Positions 18,077 to 29,325 are shown, counted from the first letter of the stretch. The stretch is DNA of 64,000 nucleotides from Hahella sp. CCB-MM4 (GCF_002260525.1 NZ_MRYI01000010.1:62001-126000), one strand, 5' to 3'. Notes: a model not told the origin generated them from the sequence alone. Numbers and translations are program-made.

Positions 18077-19312
18077 TTATTCCGGTAAGAGCTGGAATGT
18101 ATCGCTCTCCTTTTTTTGTTGTCCTGTTTTCATATGTCGTTCTGTTTTTCTATATAGAAGCAGGGCTGCCACGAGAACGACGCTCAAGACAATCCATGAG
18201 CCTGCCACCACGCCTGTCCAACCAAAATGTTGCCAGAAAGGATCAAGATAGAGGCTTCCCGTACTGGCTCCGAGATAATAGAAGGTCAGATAGAGAGACG
18301 AGGCGCTCGCTTTCGCCGTTGTCGCTTTCGCATTGACCAGACTGCTGGCTGACGAGTGAGCCAGAAAGAAGCCAAAGCAGTTGATCAGCAACCCAGTAAT
18401 GATAGCGGAGATTGAGGGGATCAGAGTCACCGCAGATCCCAGCATCAAAATACTCGTACCAAGGGCGATACATACCGGCTGCGATAGTCGTTTGGCAATC
18501 CTTCCTGATATGGCGGATCCAAAGGTTCCGGTAAGGTAGGTCAGGAACAATAAGCCGATATACTTTGACGAGAGCGAGTAAGGTTCAGACTTCAATACGA
18601 AGGTGATGTAGCTGTATTGATTGATGAAGATGAAGAAATTCAGTCCACCGATCATAAAGCAGGTCAATAAAAGCGGGTTCCGCAGATGAGCTCCAAGATC
18701 CTTAAATGCTGTTCCCAGTCTTAACGGTTTGGGAGAGAAATGCTGGGGGCGGGGCAGTAGATACATAAAGATAAGCAGACAAAGCAGGCTGATGGTGCCC
18801 ATCAGACCGAATGACCAGGACAACCCCATCCATTCGCCAACGAACCCGCCAATCAGTCGTCCACCGATTCCGCCTAGGGTGTTGCCGCTGATATATAACC
18901 CTACTGCCATGATGACGGCATCGGGCCGGTATTCTTCTCCCAAGTAAGCGATGGCAATCGCGGGCAAGCCCCCGAGAAAGAATCCCTGTAAGGCTCTGAG
19001 TAACAATAACTCCTGGAAGTTGCCAGCCTGTGAGAGAAGAAAGGTGGTCGCCATGGCGCCGGTCATCGTCAGTAGAATGATGCCTTTGCGTCCCAAGGCA
19101 TCGGAAACCGGACCATAAACCAGGAGTGACAGCCCCAGCATGAGGGTGGTGACTGAGAAGCTGGTGCTGACCTGCAACGTCGTTAGCTCAAATTGCTGGG
19201 CAATGACCGGCAATAGCGGCTGCGGCATCCAGACATTGGCAAATACCATAAAGGAGCCAATGTACATGGCCAGAGTGCCTCGCCAAAAAGCCCGGCTTCC
19301 GGATTCAATCAC
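18077..19312 (-). CDS. MFS transporter, YnfM/drug-efflux type
   Basis: An inner-membrane major facilitator of 411 residues with about 12 hydrophobic helices. A first half ends near residue 190 and a second begins after the loop PRPQHFSPKP. The inter-helix 2-3 motif VYGPVSDALGRKG (about 66-78) is the MFS motif A. It starts with GTG at 19312 behind a perfect AGGAGG six bases upstream. The divergent LysR gene begins 105 bases away, the usual layout for a LysR-controlled efflux or uptake gene. Substrate unknown. Confidence 0.9.
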   Translation of the reverse strand: MIESGSRAFWRGTLAMYIGSFMVFANVWMPQPLLPVIAQQFELTTLQVSTSFSVTTLMLGLSLLVYGPVSDALGRKGIILLTMTGAMATTFLLSQAGNFQELLLLRALQGFFLGGLPAIAIAYLGEEYRPDAVIMAVGLYISGNTLGGIGGRLIGGFVGEWMGLSWSFGLMGTISLLCLLIFMYLLPRPQHFSPKPLRLGTAFKDLGAHLRNPLLLTCFMIGGLNFFIFINQYSYITFVLKSEPYSLSSKYIGLLFLTYLTGTFGSAISGRIAKRLSQPVCIALGTSILMLGSAVTLIPSISAIITGLLINCFGFFLAHSSASSLVNAKATTAKASASSLYLTFYYLGASTGSLYLDPFWQHFGWTGVVAGSWIVLSVVLVAALLLYRKTERHMKTGQQKKESDTFQLLPE

Positions 19313-19417
19313 CCTTTACCTCCTGGTGAATGCATGAATAGGTTGATGCGACTACTATACGAAGAGGGCTTGTATCAATAAAATATATCCAATTTATGTA
19401 ATCAATAAGAGATGCTT

Positions 19418-20299
19418 ATGGATGTAAAGCCACTTCGTTATTTTCTAGAGGTTGCACGACAATCCAGTTTTACCAGAGCGGCGGAAATGCTTGGTGTGGC
19501 CCAGCCGGCTGTCAGTATGTCGATTCGAAAGCTCGAACAGGATCTCGGTATAACGCTATTCCAGCGGGCTGACAGAAAGGTTGCGTTAACGGATGAGGGG
19601 CTGCGTTTATACGAACATGCAGAGAAAATCGTCCGCGCGGTCGATGACGCCGAACTCGAAATGCGGGAATTGAAAGGTTTAAGTAAGGGCGAAGTCCGGG
19701 TCGGGATTCCCAGTATGCTGGGGTCCTACTATTTCCCTCCGATTCTGATGGCGTTTCGGTATCGTCATCCCACTTTGAATCTGGAAGTGATTGAAGGGGG
19801 AACCTGGCAATTGCAGCAGATGTTGGAGCAGGGACTCCTGGATTTGGGGGTGATCGTGGCGGAGGACGTCCCCGAGTTACTGGAAGCTCGTCCTCTTATC
19901 CGGGAGGAAATGCTGGTAACCGTGGATGAGAGCCATCCTTTTGCGCTGTTGGATAAGGTGACGCCGGAAGCATTCTTTGCTGAAGAGCTGGTGATGTTTA
20001 AAGAGGGATACTTTCACCGCAAGGTCGTGGACCGTTTAGCGAAAACTACTGGATTTACCCCGAATATCGGCTTTGAAACCAACCTGATTCCATTGATCAA
20101 GTCCATTATCAAACAAGGGTTTGGCATTTCCACATTGCTGGCCATGGTCGTGGCCGAAGATCGGGATCTGGTTACCAGGTCATTCGATCCCCCGATCTGG
20201 CTCGATCTCAACATTGCCTGGCGCAAGGACGGTTATCTGTCAAAAGCGAACCGGGCTTTTCTGGATTTTCTCCTCTCCAATACTGAAAAATTATCGTGA
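19418..20299 (+). CDS. LysR-family transcriptional regulator
   Basis: A cytosolic regulator of 293 residues. The winged helix-turn-helix (MDVKPLRYFLEVARQSSFTR and on, residues 1-60) precedes the periplasmic-binding-like effector domain (about 90-293). The ATG at 19418 is chosen because LysR proteins usually begin close to this Met-Asp; another ATG lies 6 bases upstream at 19412. It is divergent from the MFS gene and probably binds the A+T-rich 105-base gap (19313-19417) to control both. The inducer is unknown. Confidence 0.92.
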   Translation: MDVKPLRYFLEVARQSSFTRAAEMLGVAQPAVSMSIRKLEQDLGITLFQRADRKVALTDEGLRLYEHAEKIVRAVDDAELEMRELKGLSKGEVRVGIPSMLGSYYFPPILMAFRYRHPTLNLEVIEGGTWQLQQMLEQGLLDLGVIVAEDVPELLEARPLIREEMLVTVDESHPFALLDKVTPEAFFAEELVMFKEGYFHRKVVDRLAKTTGFTPNIGFETNLIPLIKSIIKQGFGISTLLAMVVAEDRDLVTRSFDPPIWLDLNIAWRKDGYLSKANRAFLDFLLSNTEKLS

Positions 20300-20402
20300 A
20301 ATAAGCAGTTTCCGAAGTATTCGGGAAGTCACTACAGACTGCACCATAATGAGTCACTAGACTAAGTTCCTGAATTCATAGATAAACCAATGGATACCCT
20401 CA

Positions 20403-20627
20403 GTGGACTGGAAAATAGAAAGAGAGTCGAAACGCGTTGTTCATTCTAGTGGAATGACTTTGGGCTTCTATTCTTTTGCCGGAGAGTTAAGAGAACTGGT
20501 ACCGGGTAATATTCCGGAGGATCTAAGTGCCAGGGAGGTTTCCCGTCTGGTGCAAGCTGGAAAGAACCAGATTGCACAACATTTCGGGCTTGTCCTGAAT
20601 GGCAAACGGGTACATGTGATTCTTTAA
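20403..20627 (+). CDS. small hypothetical protein
   Basis: I do not recognise it. It has 74 residues, soluble and mildly basic (ERESKRVVHSSGMTLGFYSF to HFGLVLNGKRVHVIL). The start is a GTG at 20403 without a clear ribosome site; an internal ATG at 20451-20460 is another choice. A strong terminator follows 35 bases after the stop, which supports expression of something here. It could be a small regulator or a conserved single-domain protein. Confidence 0.5.
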   Translation: MDWKIERESKRVVHSSGMTLGFYSFAGELRELVPGNIPEDLSAREVSRLVQAGKNQIAQHFGLVLNGKRVHVIL

Positions 20628-20661
20628 ATTTCTGTGATAATCCATCATTGCGATTATCAAT

Positions 20662-20694
20662 AAAAAAGGAGGCTAAGCCTCCTTTTTGTTTTTT
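20662..20694. terminator. bidirectional Rho-independent terminator
   Basis: An 11-bp stem (aaaaaggaggc / gcctccttttt) with a 3-base TAA loop and long A/T tracts on both sides. It sits between the converging 20403-20627 and 20780-22453 genes. The core sequence is identical to the terminator after nrdJb (62676-62702). Confidence 0.93.
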
Positions 20695-20736
20695 AGGGTA
20701 ATAGCTACCCTTATTGAGATTGGCTGCATTCTCATA

Positions 20737-20787
20737 TTAAGAAGGCAGCCTAATTAAGAAAGCTACCTAATTAAAAAAGCTACTTAA
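20737..20787. repeat. three 17-bp tandem units overlapping a stop codon
   Basis: Units at 20737-20753, 20754-20770 and 20771-20787, each of the form ttaa(g/a)aa..gc..c.taa. The third unit contains the stop codon (20780-20782) and last codons of the M48 protease gene. Confidence 0.88.
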
Positions 20788-22453
20788 GCTTGTATTCCTG
20801 AATCTTCGTGATCAACTTGAGCTCCTTGCTATTAAGTGCCTGGGTTGCCAGCTTGCTGAACTGGGGTCTGGATTGAGAGCCTGCGTCAATTGCCCCGAAT
20901 GACATGGTTTCCTTCTTAAGAATCCATCCCGCATTGTTAATGAGAGTGATCTCCACCGTTACATCTGCCATCGGCAGGGCACTACGATTGCTCAATGCCA
21001 GGAACGCACGTTGACGCTTATCGCTCATTTGATTTATCAGTAGATACTTATCCGGGTTGCGAGGCAGGTCCAGTTGGGAGAATTTTAGTTTGGCTTCCTG
21101 GCCGATTTTTCCTGTGCCTTGCGCCGCATTTTCGTAGAATCCCAAAGCCGCTTCAGGATTGTTGCGTTCCTGCTCTATATCACCCAATGCCAGATAGGCG
21201 ACTGACGTGGGCAAAAGGTCGTTGGCCTGCTTCAGGTCCTGCTCGGCTTGCTTGGTGTCTCCGCTTTCCTTGTTCAATACGCCTCGTTTGAGATAGTTGG
21301 CAAAATACTCGGGATTCAAGCTAACGGCCCGGTTGTAGTTTTCTTCCGCTTTTTTGTTATCCCCACGGGCTTTATAGATGTCACCTTTTAAGGAGTAAAA
21401 CAGGGCTTCTTCAGGTTCGATCTTGAGTGCCTGGTCAGCTTTCAATAGGGCTCCCTGATAGTCCTTCTTCTCTAGGAGCTTGAGTCCTCCTTCATAAGCT
21501 TCATACGCGGGAACGGTTCGTTTCAATCGTGCGGTAGCTTCTGTAAATTCTTTACGACCACGGAAACTGGCTGCCGGAAGGTTTTGGAGAGTCTTCTGGT
21601 TGGCGGTCACTCGCTCAGGGGATGGGGGATGGGAGGCGAATAGTCCGTCGAGCCAACCTTGCGAGCGCCCTTTGGATAGTTCGACGAAAAGCTCCTGCAA
21701 CTCCACTGCAGCTTGAGGGTCATAGCCTGCTTTGGCCATGTAGTTCATACCATAGTGGTCGGACTCCAATTCATGATCCCGGCCATATTTGGCGACGGCC
21801 AGGGATGCCCCGAGCGCTGCACCGCCGACAATCAGATCTTTGTAATCGGTATCCAGCGCCATTCCCAATCCGGCAACGGTGGCCGAGATCAGCAAGTTGG
21901 ACTGCAGGCGTTTTGCACTATGTCGGGCTGCGGCGTGGACAATCTCGTGTCCCAGTACGGCTGCCAGTTGCGCTTCATCTTCCAGTTTGACCAGCAGCCC
22001 CCGATTGACCGCGATCTTGCCCGAAGGCAGCGCCCAGGCATTCGGAATGGAATTGTTTAGAACCACAAAATCATAGGGTAAATCGGGCCGGTCGCTGACA
22101 CTTGCCAACTTGCGTCCGACGCTTTTGATATAGAACGTAAGTTCCGGGTCGACGACATAACGCCCGCCTTGGGATTGTTGGGCGGGTCCATACTGTTCCG
22201 AACCAATGGCCAACTCTTGTTGCTCACTGATCAGCATCAGTTCGCGCTTTCCGGTAACGGGGTTAACCGAACAGCCGGCCAGTGTGGTGATAAAAAATAG
22301 CCCGATCAGCCACTGGAGTACTCGAGCGAATACATGGTGCTTGAAAGAAGCATTGGTGTGGTGGGAACCATTTGTGTAGTGGGAAACGTTGGTGTAGTGG
22401 GAAACGTTGGTGTGGCAGACAGTGCTCATGCTATTTGAAGTAGTTCTTTTCAT
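20780..22453 (-). CDS. lipoprotein M48 metalloprotease with TPR repeats
   Basis: A probable outer-membrane or periplasmic lipoprotein protease of the BepA-related M48 family. The lipobox is TLAGC, followed by SVNPVTGKRELMLIS. The zinc motif HEIVH is near residue 165 and the third ligand region ELESDHYGM near 218. Several TPR units lie near 295-450, and a C-terminal beta-like region ends IQEYKLK. The start is uncertain: ATG at 22453 is chosen, with a TTG 36 bases upstream and an ATG at 22429. Any of these places a TNVSHY repeat in front of the signal hydrophobic core, an unusually long N-region. Confidence 0.85.
   Translation of the reverse strand: MKRTTSNSMSTVCHTNVSHYTNVSHYTNGSHHTNASFKHHVFARVLQWLIGLFFITTLAGCSVNPVTGKRELMLISEQQELAIGSEQYGPAQQSQGGRYVVDPELTFYIKSVGRKLASVSDRPDLPYDFVVLNNSIPNAWALPSGKIAVNRGLLVKLEDEAQLAAVLGHEIVHAAARHSAKRLQSNLLISATVAGLGMALDTDYKDLIVGGAALGASLAVAKYGRDHELESDHYGMNYMAKAGYDPQAAVELQELFVELSKGRSQGWLDGLFASHPPSPERVTANQKTLQNLPAASFRGRKEFTEATARLKRTVPAYEAYEGGLKLLEKKDYQGALLKADQALKIEPEEALFYSLKGDIYKARGDNKKAEENYNRAVSLNPEYFANYLKRGVLNKESGDTKQAEQDLKQANDLLPTSVAYLALGDIEQERNNPEAALGFYENAAQGTGKIGQEAKLKFSQLDLPRNPDKYLLINQMSDKRQRAFLALSNRSALPMADVTVEITLINNAGWILKKETMSFGAIDAGSQSRPQFSKLATQALNSKELKLITKIQEYKLK
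22352..22423. repeat. 18-bp repeat in the lipoprotein signal N-region
   Basis: Four units at 22352-22369, 22370-22387, 22388-22405 and 22406-22423 (last one diverged). On the minus strand they encode repeated TNVSHY/TNGSHH. The array lies between the start and the lipoprotein hydrophobic core, so it would be cleaved off. Confidence 0.9.
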
Positions 22454-22690
22454 GATTTTTAGTTCTGTTTCTATCACAATATGCGACAAATTGGTTCAGG
22501 TGACTGATCTTAGGTGGCCAGTGCAGGCTTTGACAGGACCTTGGTGCGCATAATTGCTAGTTTTCGAGGTCAGGTTAAAGGCCGAAAATAACGATCTTAT
22601 ATTCTTGCCTGCTGCTAACCTTGTCTCATACGGGTGATCTGGGTCCATATGGTAGCAGATCCAATCATAATGAATAGTGAACGGGAAGTT

Positions 22691-23407
22691 ATGGAAGGTA
22701 TGGAAGTTCTTGATCTTATTGCCCTGATCTGGTTTTTCTTGTGCACGGTGGGCTATACCCATGGCTCCAACTATTGGGCGCGGACACGTCCATGCCTGTC
22801 CAATACGTTGGATCTATATCGAGGCGACTGGATGCGACGCATGTTGATGCGAGACGCCCGGATTGCCGATGCATCAGTAGTGGGTAATCTGGAGCGAAAC
22901 GGTGCCTTCTTTGCCTCCAGTAGTTTGTTGATACTTGCAGGTTTGTTGACAGCATTGGGGTATGCCGATACTGCGATGTCAGTGTTTGCGGAAGTCCCCT
23001 GGGTTGCCACCGGTAATAAACTGATGTGGGAAATCAAGCTGGTATTGCTGTGCGCCGTTTTTATTTACTCCTTTTTCAAATTTACCTGGTCCATGCGGCA
23101 ATACAATTTCTGTTCTGTCCTGGTTGGAAGTGCGCCCATGACCTTCGAGGATAAAGTCAGCTCCGGTGCCCGCGAGGCCTTGGCCTCCAATGCCACCAGG
23201 ATTGCGAATCTCGCGGGAGATGCATTTAACCTCGGCTTGCGCTCCTATTATTACAGTATGGCTGTCCTTACGTGGTTTATTCATCCCGTGCTGTTTATGG
23301 TCGTCACCACGTTGGTGGTACTGGTTCTGTATCACCGGGAATTCAGGTCCAGAGCGTTGAAAGCTCTGAGAGCAGGAAAATCCTTTGAAGAGACGAAGGG
23401 GTCCTGA
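22691..23407 (+). CDS. DUF599 family membrane protein
   Basis: An inner-membrane protein of 238 residues from the ATG at 22691 (preceded by GGGAAG). The opening LDLIALIWFFLCTVGYTHGS, the internal RDARIADASVVGNLERNGAFFASS region and about four hydrophobic helices are typical of DUF599. The biochemical role of the family is unknown. The open frame extends 19 codons upstream, but that part is not family-like. It is divergent from the M48 protease gene. No operon partner. Confidence 0.85.
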   Translation: MEGMEVLDLIALIWFFLCTVGYTHGSNYWARTRPCLSNTLDLYRGDWMRRMLMRDARIADASVVGNLERNGAFFASSSLLILAGLLTALGYADTAMSVFAEVPWVATGNKLMWEIKLVLLCAVFIYSFFKFTWSMRQYNFCSVLVGSAPMTFEDKVSSGAREALASNATRIANLAGDAFNLGLRSYYYSMAVLTWFIHPVLFMVVTTLVVLVLYHREFRSRALKALRAGKSFEETKGS

Positions 23408-23450
23408 CAAGGATGGTTTAAGTCAGTCTGGTTGTCTGAAAAAGACAACC

Positions 23451-23516
23451 ATGAGAATAGATTGGCGAGAATGAAAATAAATCATCGAGAATGAGAATAA
23501 ATTGGAGAGTATGAGG
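23451..23516. repeat. 20-bp imperfect tandem repeat upstream of the thioesterase pair
   Basis: Two clear 20-bp units (23467-23486 and 23487-23506, beginning gagaatga) are flanked by partial copies on both sides (atgagaatagattggc; gagtatgag). The array ends at the ribosome-binding region of the 23521 gene and may supply its purine-rich site. Confidence 0.8.
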
Positions 23517-23520
23517 TCTT

Positions 23521-24018
23521 ATGCAGCAGTATGAAGCTTGGACCAACGACCCGGTTCGTCTGGGGTATGTTGAGCGATTTATCGGTAGTCTGAAGCAATG
23601 CCAGGAGCTTGGCATCACTCCAATGTGTGCCAATGCGCAAGGGTTGGAGCTGGAACTGCCTTACCATCAGAAAATTATCGGCAACCTGGATACCGGTGTT
23701 ATTCATGGCGGGGCGATTACGACGCTGATGGATACTGCTTCCGGGGCGAGTGTGCTTTGCTGTCTCCCTGAACTCGAACTTTGTCCCACGCTTGATTTGC
23801 GTGTGGACTACATGCGTCCTGCGGAGCCGGGAAAATCCGTATATGCCAGAGCGACCTGTTATCGGATTACCAATACGATCATATTCACCCGTTGCGAAGC
23901 ATTTCAGCGTGATCCGGATGTGTCTGTCGCCCAATGTGTGGCCACATTTATGAGAATTGGTCGTCAGGCGTCCCCCGACTGGTTTTGGAAGCAGATTGAG
24001 GGGGCTGGCAATGAGTAA
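23521..24018 (+). CDS. PaaI-type hotdog thioesterase (first of pair)
   Basis: A cytosolic acyl-CoA thioesterase-like protein of 165 residues. The 4HBT/PaaI signature HGGAITTLMDTASG near residue 62 carries the His-Gly-Gly and the Asp expected for catalysis. Family length is about 140-165. It overlaps the next, paralogous gene by 8 bases (ATGAGTAA). The pair therefore looks like one translational unit that may form a heterodimer. Substrate unknown. Confidence 0.85.
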   Translation: MQQYEAWTNDPVRLGYVERFIGSLKQCQELGITPMCANAQGLELELPYHQKIIGNLDTGVIHGGAITTLMDTASGASVLCCLPELELCPTLDLRVDYMRPAEPGKSVYARATCYRITNTIIFTRCEAFQRDPDVSVAQCVATFMRIGRQASPDWFWKQIEGAGNE

Positions 24019-24457
24019 TTTGCAGAGTCTGGTGCAAAAAGCACATCAATCAGGTGATTACAATCAACTGTTGCAAACCATTCCGTACGCCCAGACTCTG
24101 GGAGTGAGGTGTGAGCGCTTTGGAAATGAAGTTGTATTTGTCCTGCCCAAGAGGGATCAGAATCTGGGAAATCCTATTTTGCCAGCCATTCATGGTGGCG
24201 TGATCGGTGGTTTCATGGAAATTGCGGCAGCTTTCCATCTCGCAATATTCCTTGAGATCGATGATTTACCAAGAATCGTTGATTTCTCTCTGGATTACCT
24301 CAGAGCCGGCTTTCATCAGGAAACCTATGCTGAATGTCGTTTGACGCGTCAGGGAAATCGCGTTGCCAATGTTAGTGTCAGTGCCTGGCAGAAAAAGAAA
24401 CAAGAGCCAATAGCATTGGCCAGGGCGCACTTTCTATTACCGATTAAGGATCAATAA
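24011..24457 (+). CDS. PaaI-type hotdog thioesterase (second of pair)
   Basis: 148 residues from the ATG at 24011, which overlaps the end of the first thioesterase gene by 8 bases. The hotdog helix signature is HGGVIGGFMEIAAA near residue 60. Here a Glu stands where the first paralogue has the catalytic Asp, which could alter or reduce activity. Cytosolic. The frame is open upstream to 23957, but those codons lie wholly in the first gene and look like its shadow. Confidence 0.83.
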   Translation: MSNLQSLVQKAHQSGDYNQLLQTIPYAQTLGVRCERFGNEVVFVLPKRDQNLGNPILPAIHGGVIGGFMEIAAAFHLAIFLEIDDLPRIVDFSLDYLRAGFHQETYAECRLTRQGNRVANVSVSAWQKKKQEPIALARAHFLLPIKDQ

Positions 24458-24509
24458 CGTCGAACCGTGACCCTGGAATATCCATGGAAGTGGTGTTCAG
24501 TTGACAGGG

Positions 24510-25871
24510 TTACGAACCCTCGGGAATTGCAGCAGTCACCGTGCAGGTCAAAGTGCCCTGGTTCAGGCGAGTGGTAATTTGCTCCCCGACGGTAACCTGG
24601 TCAGAATGCCTGAGAATCTCACCGGCGGCATTGGAGGTAATAGAAAACCCGCGGCTCAATGTTGCCAGAGGACTGACACCTTCCATGAAGGCCACGGTTC
24701 GGGCCAGATGCTGTTGCTTCGACGTCAGCAGAGAGTGCATGGCCCGCTGCAGTCGCGCCTGGATTGCGCTCAGATTTTCATGTCCCTGGCGAATTCTTTT
24801 CTCGGGATGAATCAGTCCCAGGCGGTGGTGGGCACCGCTCAGCCTGTCATTAAGCGTCTGCAGTCGTGACCGCATGGTTCGCTGCAGGCGTATTTCGATG
24901 TCATCTACACGCTGAGACAATTCCTGTAACCGTCTGCCAGGATGCTTCAGTCGAGCGCCGAGTTCTGTGGTTTTCTGCCGTTTCTGGCGAATAACCCGGG
25001 TAATCTGGAAATCCAAACGGTTTTGGTACTGATGAAAGCGTTCCAGCCAGTCACGGTAGTCCGGACTGACTTTTTCAGCGGCCGCCGAGGGGGTGGGAGC
25101 CCGCCAGTCTGCTACCAGGTCTGCAATCGTGAAGTCGGTTTCATGGCCGACGGCGCTGACGATCGGGATATGGCTGTCAGCGATGGCTCTTGCGACGATC
25201 TCTTCATTAAAGGCCCAGAGGTCTTCCAGAGAACCGCCGCCCCTGCCGACAATCAATACATCACACAACTGATCCCGGTTAGCCGTTTGTATTGCCTTTA
25301 CCACCGCTGGCGCGGCTTCCACTCCCTGCACAGGTACAGGAAGTATTAAAACGGGCAGGGCGGGGAATCTTGCTTTCAGGACGCTGATGATGTCTCTGAT
25401 GGCAGCGCCAGTCGGAGAGGTTACTACACCAACCCGTTTCGGTAGCCGGGGAATGGGCTTTTTACGCTGCTCATCGAACAACCCTTCCCTTAATAATTTG
25501 GCCTTTAGTTCTTCAAAGGCGCGTCGCAGAGCGCCTTCTCCTGCGGCCTCCAGCGACTCAACTATCAGTTGGTACTCGCCACGACCTTCATAAAGGCTGA
25601 CCTTGGCATAGAGTGTCACCGCGTCACCGTTCTTGGGTCGTTCTCGCAGAAACATGTTGCGATTACGAAACATGGCGCAGCGTACCTGGGCTTTGTCGTC
25701 TTTGAGAGTAAAGTACCAGTGACCTGAGCTGGGGGCGCTGAAGTTGGAAATCTCACCTTCGACCAATGCATGCATGAAACTCACTTCCAGCAGGTTTCTC
25801 GCCTGTCGGTTGAGTTCGGTTACAGTAAGAGGGCGCTGCATGGAGTCTGCTTTCGGTGAAAGTTCATTCAT
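24510..25871 (-). CDS. xseA: exodeoxyribonuclease VII large subunit
   Basis: A single-strand-specific exonuclease subunit that acts with XseB. The N-terminal OB-fold (about 1-110) begins RPLTVTELNRQ. The central nuclease domain contains GAAIRDIISVLKARFP near 145 and GRGGGSLEDLWAFNEE near 209. The C-terminal half is a long coiled coil rich in Arg/Gln. The ATG at 25871 gives 453 residues, matching E. coli XseA (456). Alternatives are TTG at 25898 and ATG at 25841. No xseB lies nearby. Divergent from guaB, as is common in gammaproteobacteria. Confidence 0.95.
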   Translation of the reverse strand: MNELSPKADSMQRPLTVTELNRQARNLLEVSFMHALVEGEISNFSAPSSGHWYFTLKDDKAQVRCAMFRNRNMFLRERPKNGDAVTLYAKVSLYEGRGEYQLIVESLEAAGEGALRRAFEELKAKLLREGLFDEQRKKPIPRLPKRVGVVTSPTGAAIRDIISVLKARFPALPVLILPVPVQGVEAAPAVVKAIQTANRDQLCDVLIVGRGGGSLEDLWAFNEEIVARAIADSHIPIVSAVGHETDFTIADLVADWRAPTPSAAAEKVSPDYRDWLERFHQYQNRLDFQITRVIRQKRQKTTELGARLKHPGRRLQELSQRVDDIEIRLQRTMRSRLQTLNDRLSGAHHRLGLIHPEKRIRQGHENLSAIQARLQRAMHSLLTSKQQHLARTVAFMEGVSPLATLSRGFSITSNAAGEILRHSDQVTVGEQITTRLNQGTLTCTVTAAIPEGS

Positions 25872-25898
25872 AAGCTGGCTTGAAGCTGTCCTGGGCAA

Positions 25899-27674
<1,776 letters not shown>

Positions 27675-27698
27675 GGTTTACCGGGTTTGTTTTTGATC

Positions 27699-27730
27699 AG
27701 CGGGGCTCCATGGCCCCGCTCTTGTTTTTA
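27699..27730 (+). terminator. hairpin between guaB and guaA
   Basis: A perfect 8-bp stem (AGCGGGGC / GCCCCGCT, loop TCCATG) with a T-rich tail (cttgttttt) starts 25 bases after guaB. It is probably a partial terminator or attenuator that lets some transcription through to guaA. Confidence 0.75.
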
Positions 27731-27747
27731 GCTGAGGAAAGACACGA

Positions 27748-29325
27748 ATGTCCGTAAATATTCATTCTCATCGTATCCTGATACTGGATTTTGGCTCTCA
27801 GTACACCCAGCTGATTGCTCGGCGTGTTCGGGAAATCGGGGTTTACTGTGAAATTTATCCCTATGATATGAGTGAGGAGGATATTCGAGAATTCAATCCG
27901 AAAGGTATTATCCTGGCCGGCGGACCGGAGTCGGTAACTGAGCTTAATACACCACGAGCTCCTGAATGTCTGTTTTCCATGGATCTGCCGCTGTTTGGTA
28001 TTTGTTATGGGATGCAAACCATGGCTGAGCAGCTGGGTGGCAAGGTGGCCGGTTCTGATAAAAGAGAATTCGGCTACGCCCAGGTGAAGGTGCGTGAGCA
28101 GTCGGGTCTGTTTGAAAATGTGAAGGATCATGTGGATGAGGACGGTGCTCCTCTGTTGGACGTATGGATGAGTCATGGTGACAAAGTGGTTGGATTGCCG
28201 GAACACTTTGTTTTGAGCGCATCAACGGAAAGCGCCCCGATTGCGGCCATGCAGCATGAGAGCAAGCCTTGGTATGGGGTGCAGTTCCATCCGGAAGTGA
28301 CACACACACTGCAGGGATTGCGTATTCTTGAGCGCTTTGTTGTTGGTATCTGTGGTTGTGAGCAGTTGTGGACGCCAGGCAGGATTATTGAAGACGCGGT
28401 ACAGCAAATCCGTGCCCAGGTCGGCGAGGACAAAGTCCTGCTCGCGCTTTCCGGTGGGGTGGATTCCTCTGTTGTTGCAGCGCTTCTGCACAAAGCCATT
28501 GGGGATCAACTGACCTGTGTATTCGTAGACAACGGTCTGCTGCGCCTTCACGAAGGCGATCAGGTGATGGATATGTTTGCGAAGAATATGGGGATCAAGG
28601 TAATTCGCGCCAATGCCCAGGATCAGTTTCTGGGTAAACTGGCAGGAGTAAGTGATCCTGAAGAGAAGCGCAAGATTATCGGGCACACCTTCATTGAAGT
28701 ATTTGACGCTGAAGCCACCAAAATCCAGAACGTTAAATGGTTGGCGCAAGGCACTATTTATCCTGATGTCATCGAATCTGCTGCGGCCAAAACCGGCAAG
28801 GCGCATGTCATCAAGTCTCACCACAACGTAGGTGGTTTGCCAGAAGATATGGAACTGAAGCTGGTTGAACCATTGCGGGAGCTGTTTAAGGACGAAGTAC
28901 GCAGAATTGGTCTGGAACTCGGTCTGCCATACGATATGGTCTATCGCCATCCTTTCCCTGGTCCCGGTCTCGGTGTGCGTATTCTTGGTGAAGTGAAAAA
29001 GGAATATGCCGATATCCTGCGGCAGGCAGATGCTATTTTTATTGAAGAGCTGCACAGAGCGGAGTTGTATCACAAAACATCTCAGGCATTTGCGGTCTTT
29101 CTACCCGTCAAATCCGTTGGCGTGGTGGGGGATGCCCGTCGATATGAATATGTCGTAGCTCTCAGAGCTGTGGAAACCATCGACTTTATGACCGCTCGCT
29201 GGGCCCATTTGCCATATGACATGCTGGAAAAAGTATCTAACCGGATTATCAATGAAATTTCCGGCATCTCGCGAGTGACCTACGATGTTTCCTCCAAGCC
29301 GCCTGCCACTATTGAGTGGGAGTAG
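27748..29325 (+). CDS. guaA: GMP synthase (glutamine-hydrolysing)
   Basis: Converts XMP to GMP using glutamine and ATP; cytosolic dimer. It has 525 residues, as in E. coli. The N-terminal class I amidotransferase has its Cys in [11 protein letters not shown] (near 84) and the His/Glu pair in HPEVTHT (near 181). The ATP-pyrophosphatase P-loop LSGGVDSSV is near 234, and the C-terminal dimerisation domain ends [11 protein letters not shown], the universal GuaA tail. The 3' end of guaA is a known genomic-island insertion site, and the next gene has atypical composition. Confidence 0.98.
   Translation: MSVNIHSHRILILDFGSQYTQLIARRVREIGVYCEIYPYDMSEEDIREFNPKGIILAGGPESVTELNTPRAPECLFSMDLPLFGICYGMQTMAEQLGGKVAGSDKREFGYAQVKVREQSGLFENVKDHVDEDGAPLLDVWMSHGDKVVGLPEHFVLSASTESAPIAAMQHESKPWYGVQFHPEVTHTLQGLRILERFVVGICGCEQLWTPGRIIEDAVQQIRAQVGEDKVLLALSGGVDSSVVAALLHKAIGDQLTCVFVDNGLLRLHEGDQVMDMFAKNMGIKVIRANAQDQFLGKLAGVSDPEEKRKIIGHTFIEVFDAEATKIQNVKWLAQGTIYPDVIESAAAKTGKAHVIKSHHNVGGLPEDMELKLVEPLRELFKDEVRRIGLELGLPYDMVYRHPFPGPGLGVRILGEVKKEYADILRQADAIFIEELHRAELYHKTSQAFAVFLPVKSVGVVGDARRYEYVVALRAVETIDFMTARWAHLPYDMLEKVSNRIINEISGISRVTYDVSSKPPATIEWE

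Noticed and set aside
28222-29073. Long open frame antisense to guaA
   Set aside because: Lies entirely within the highly conserved guaA coding sequence; its translation has no recognisable motif, so it is a shadow of guaA codon use.
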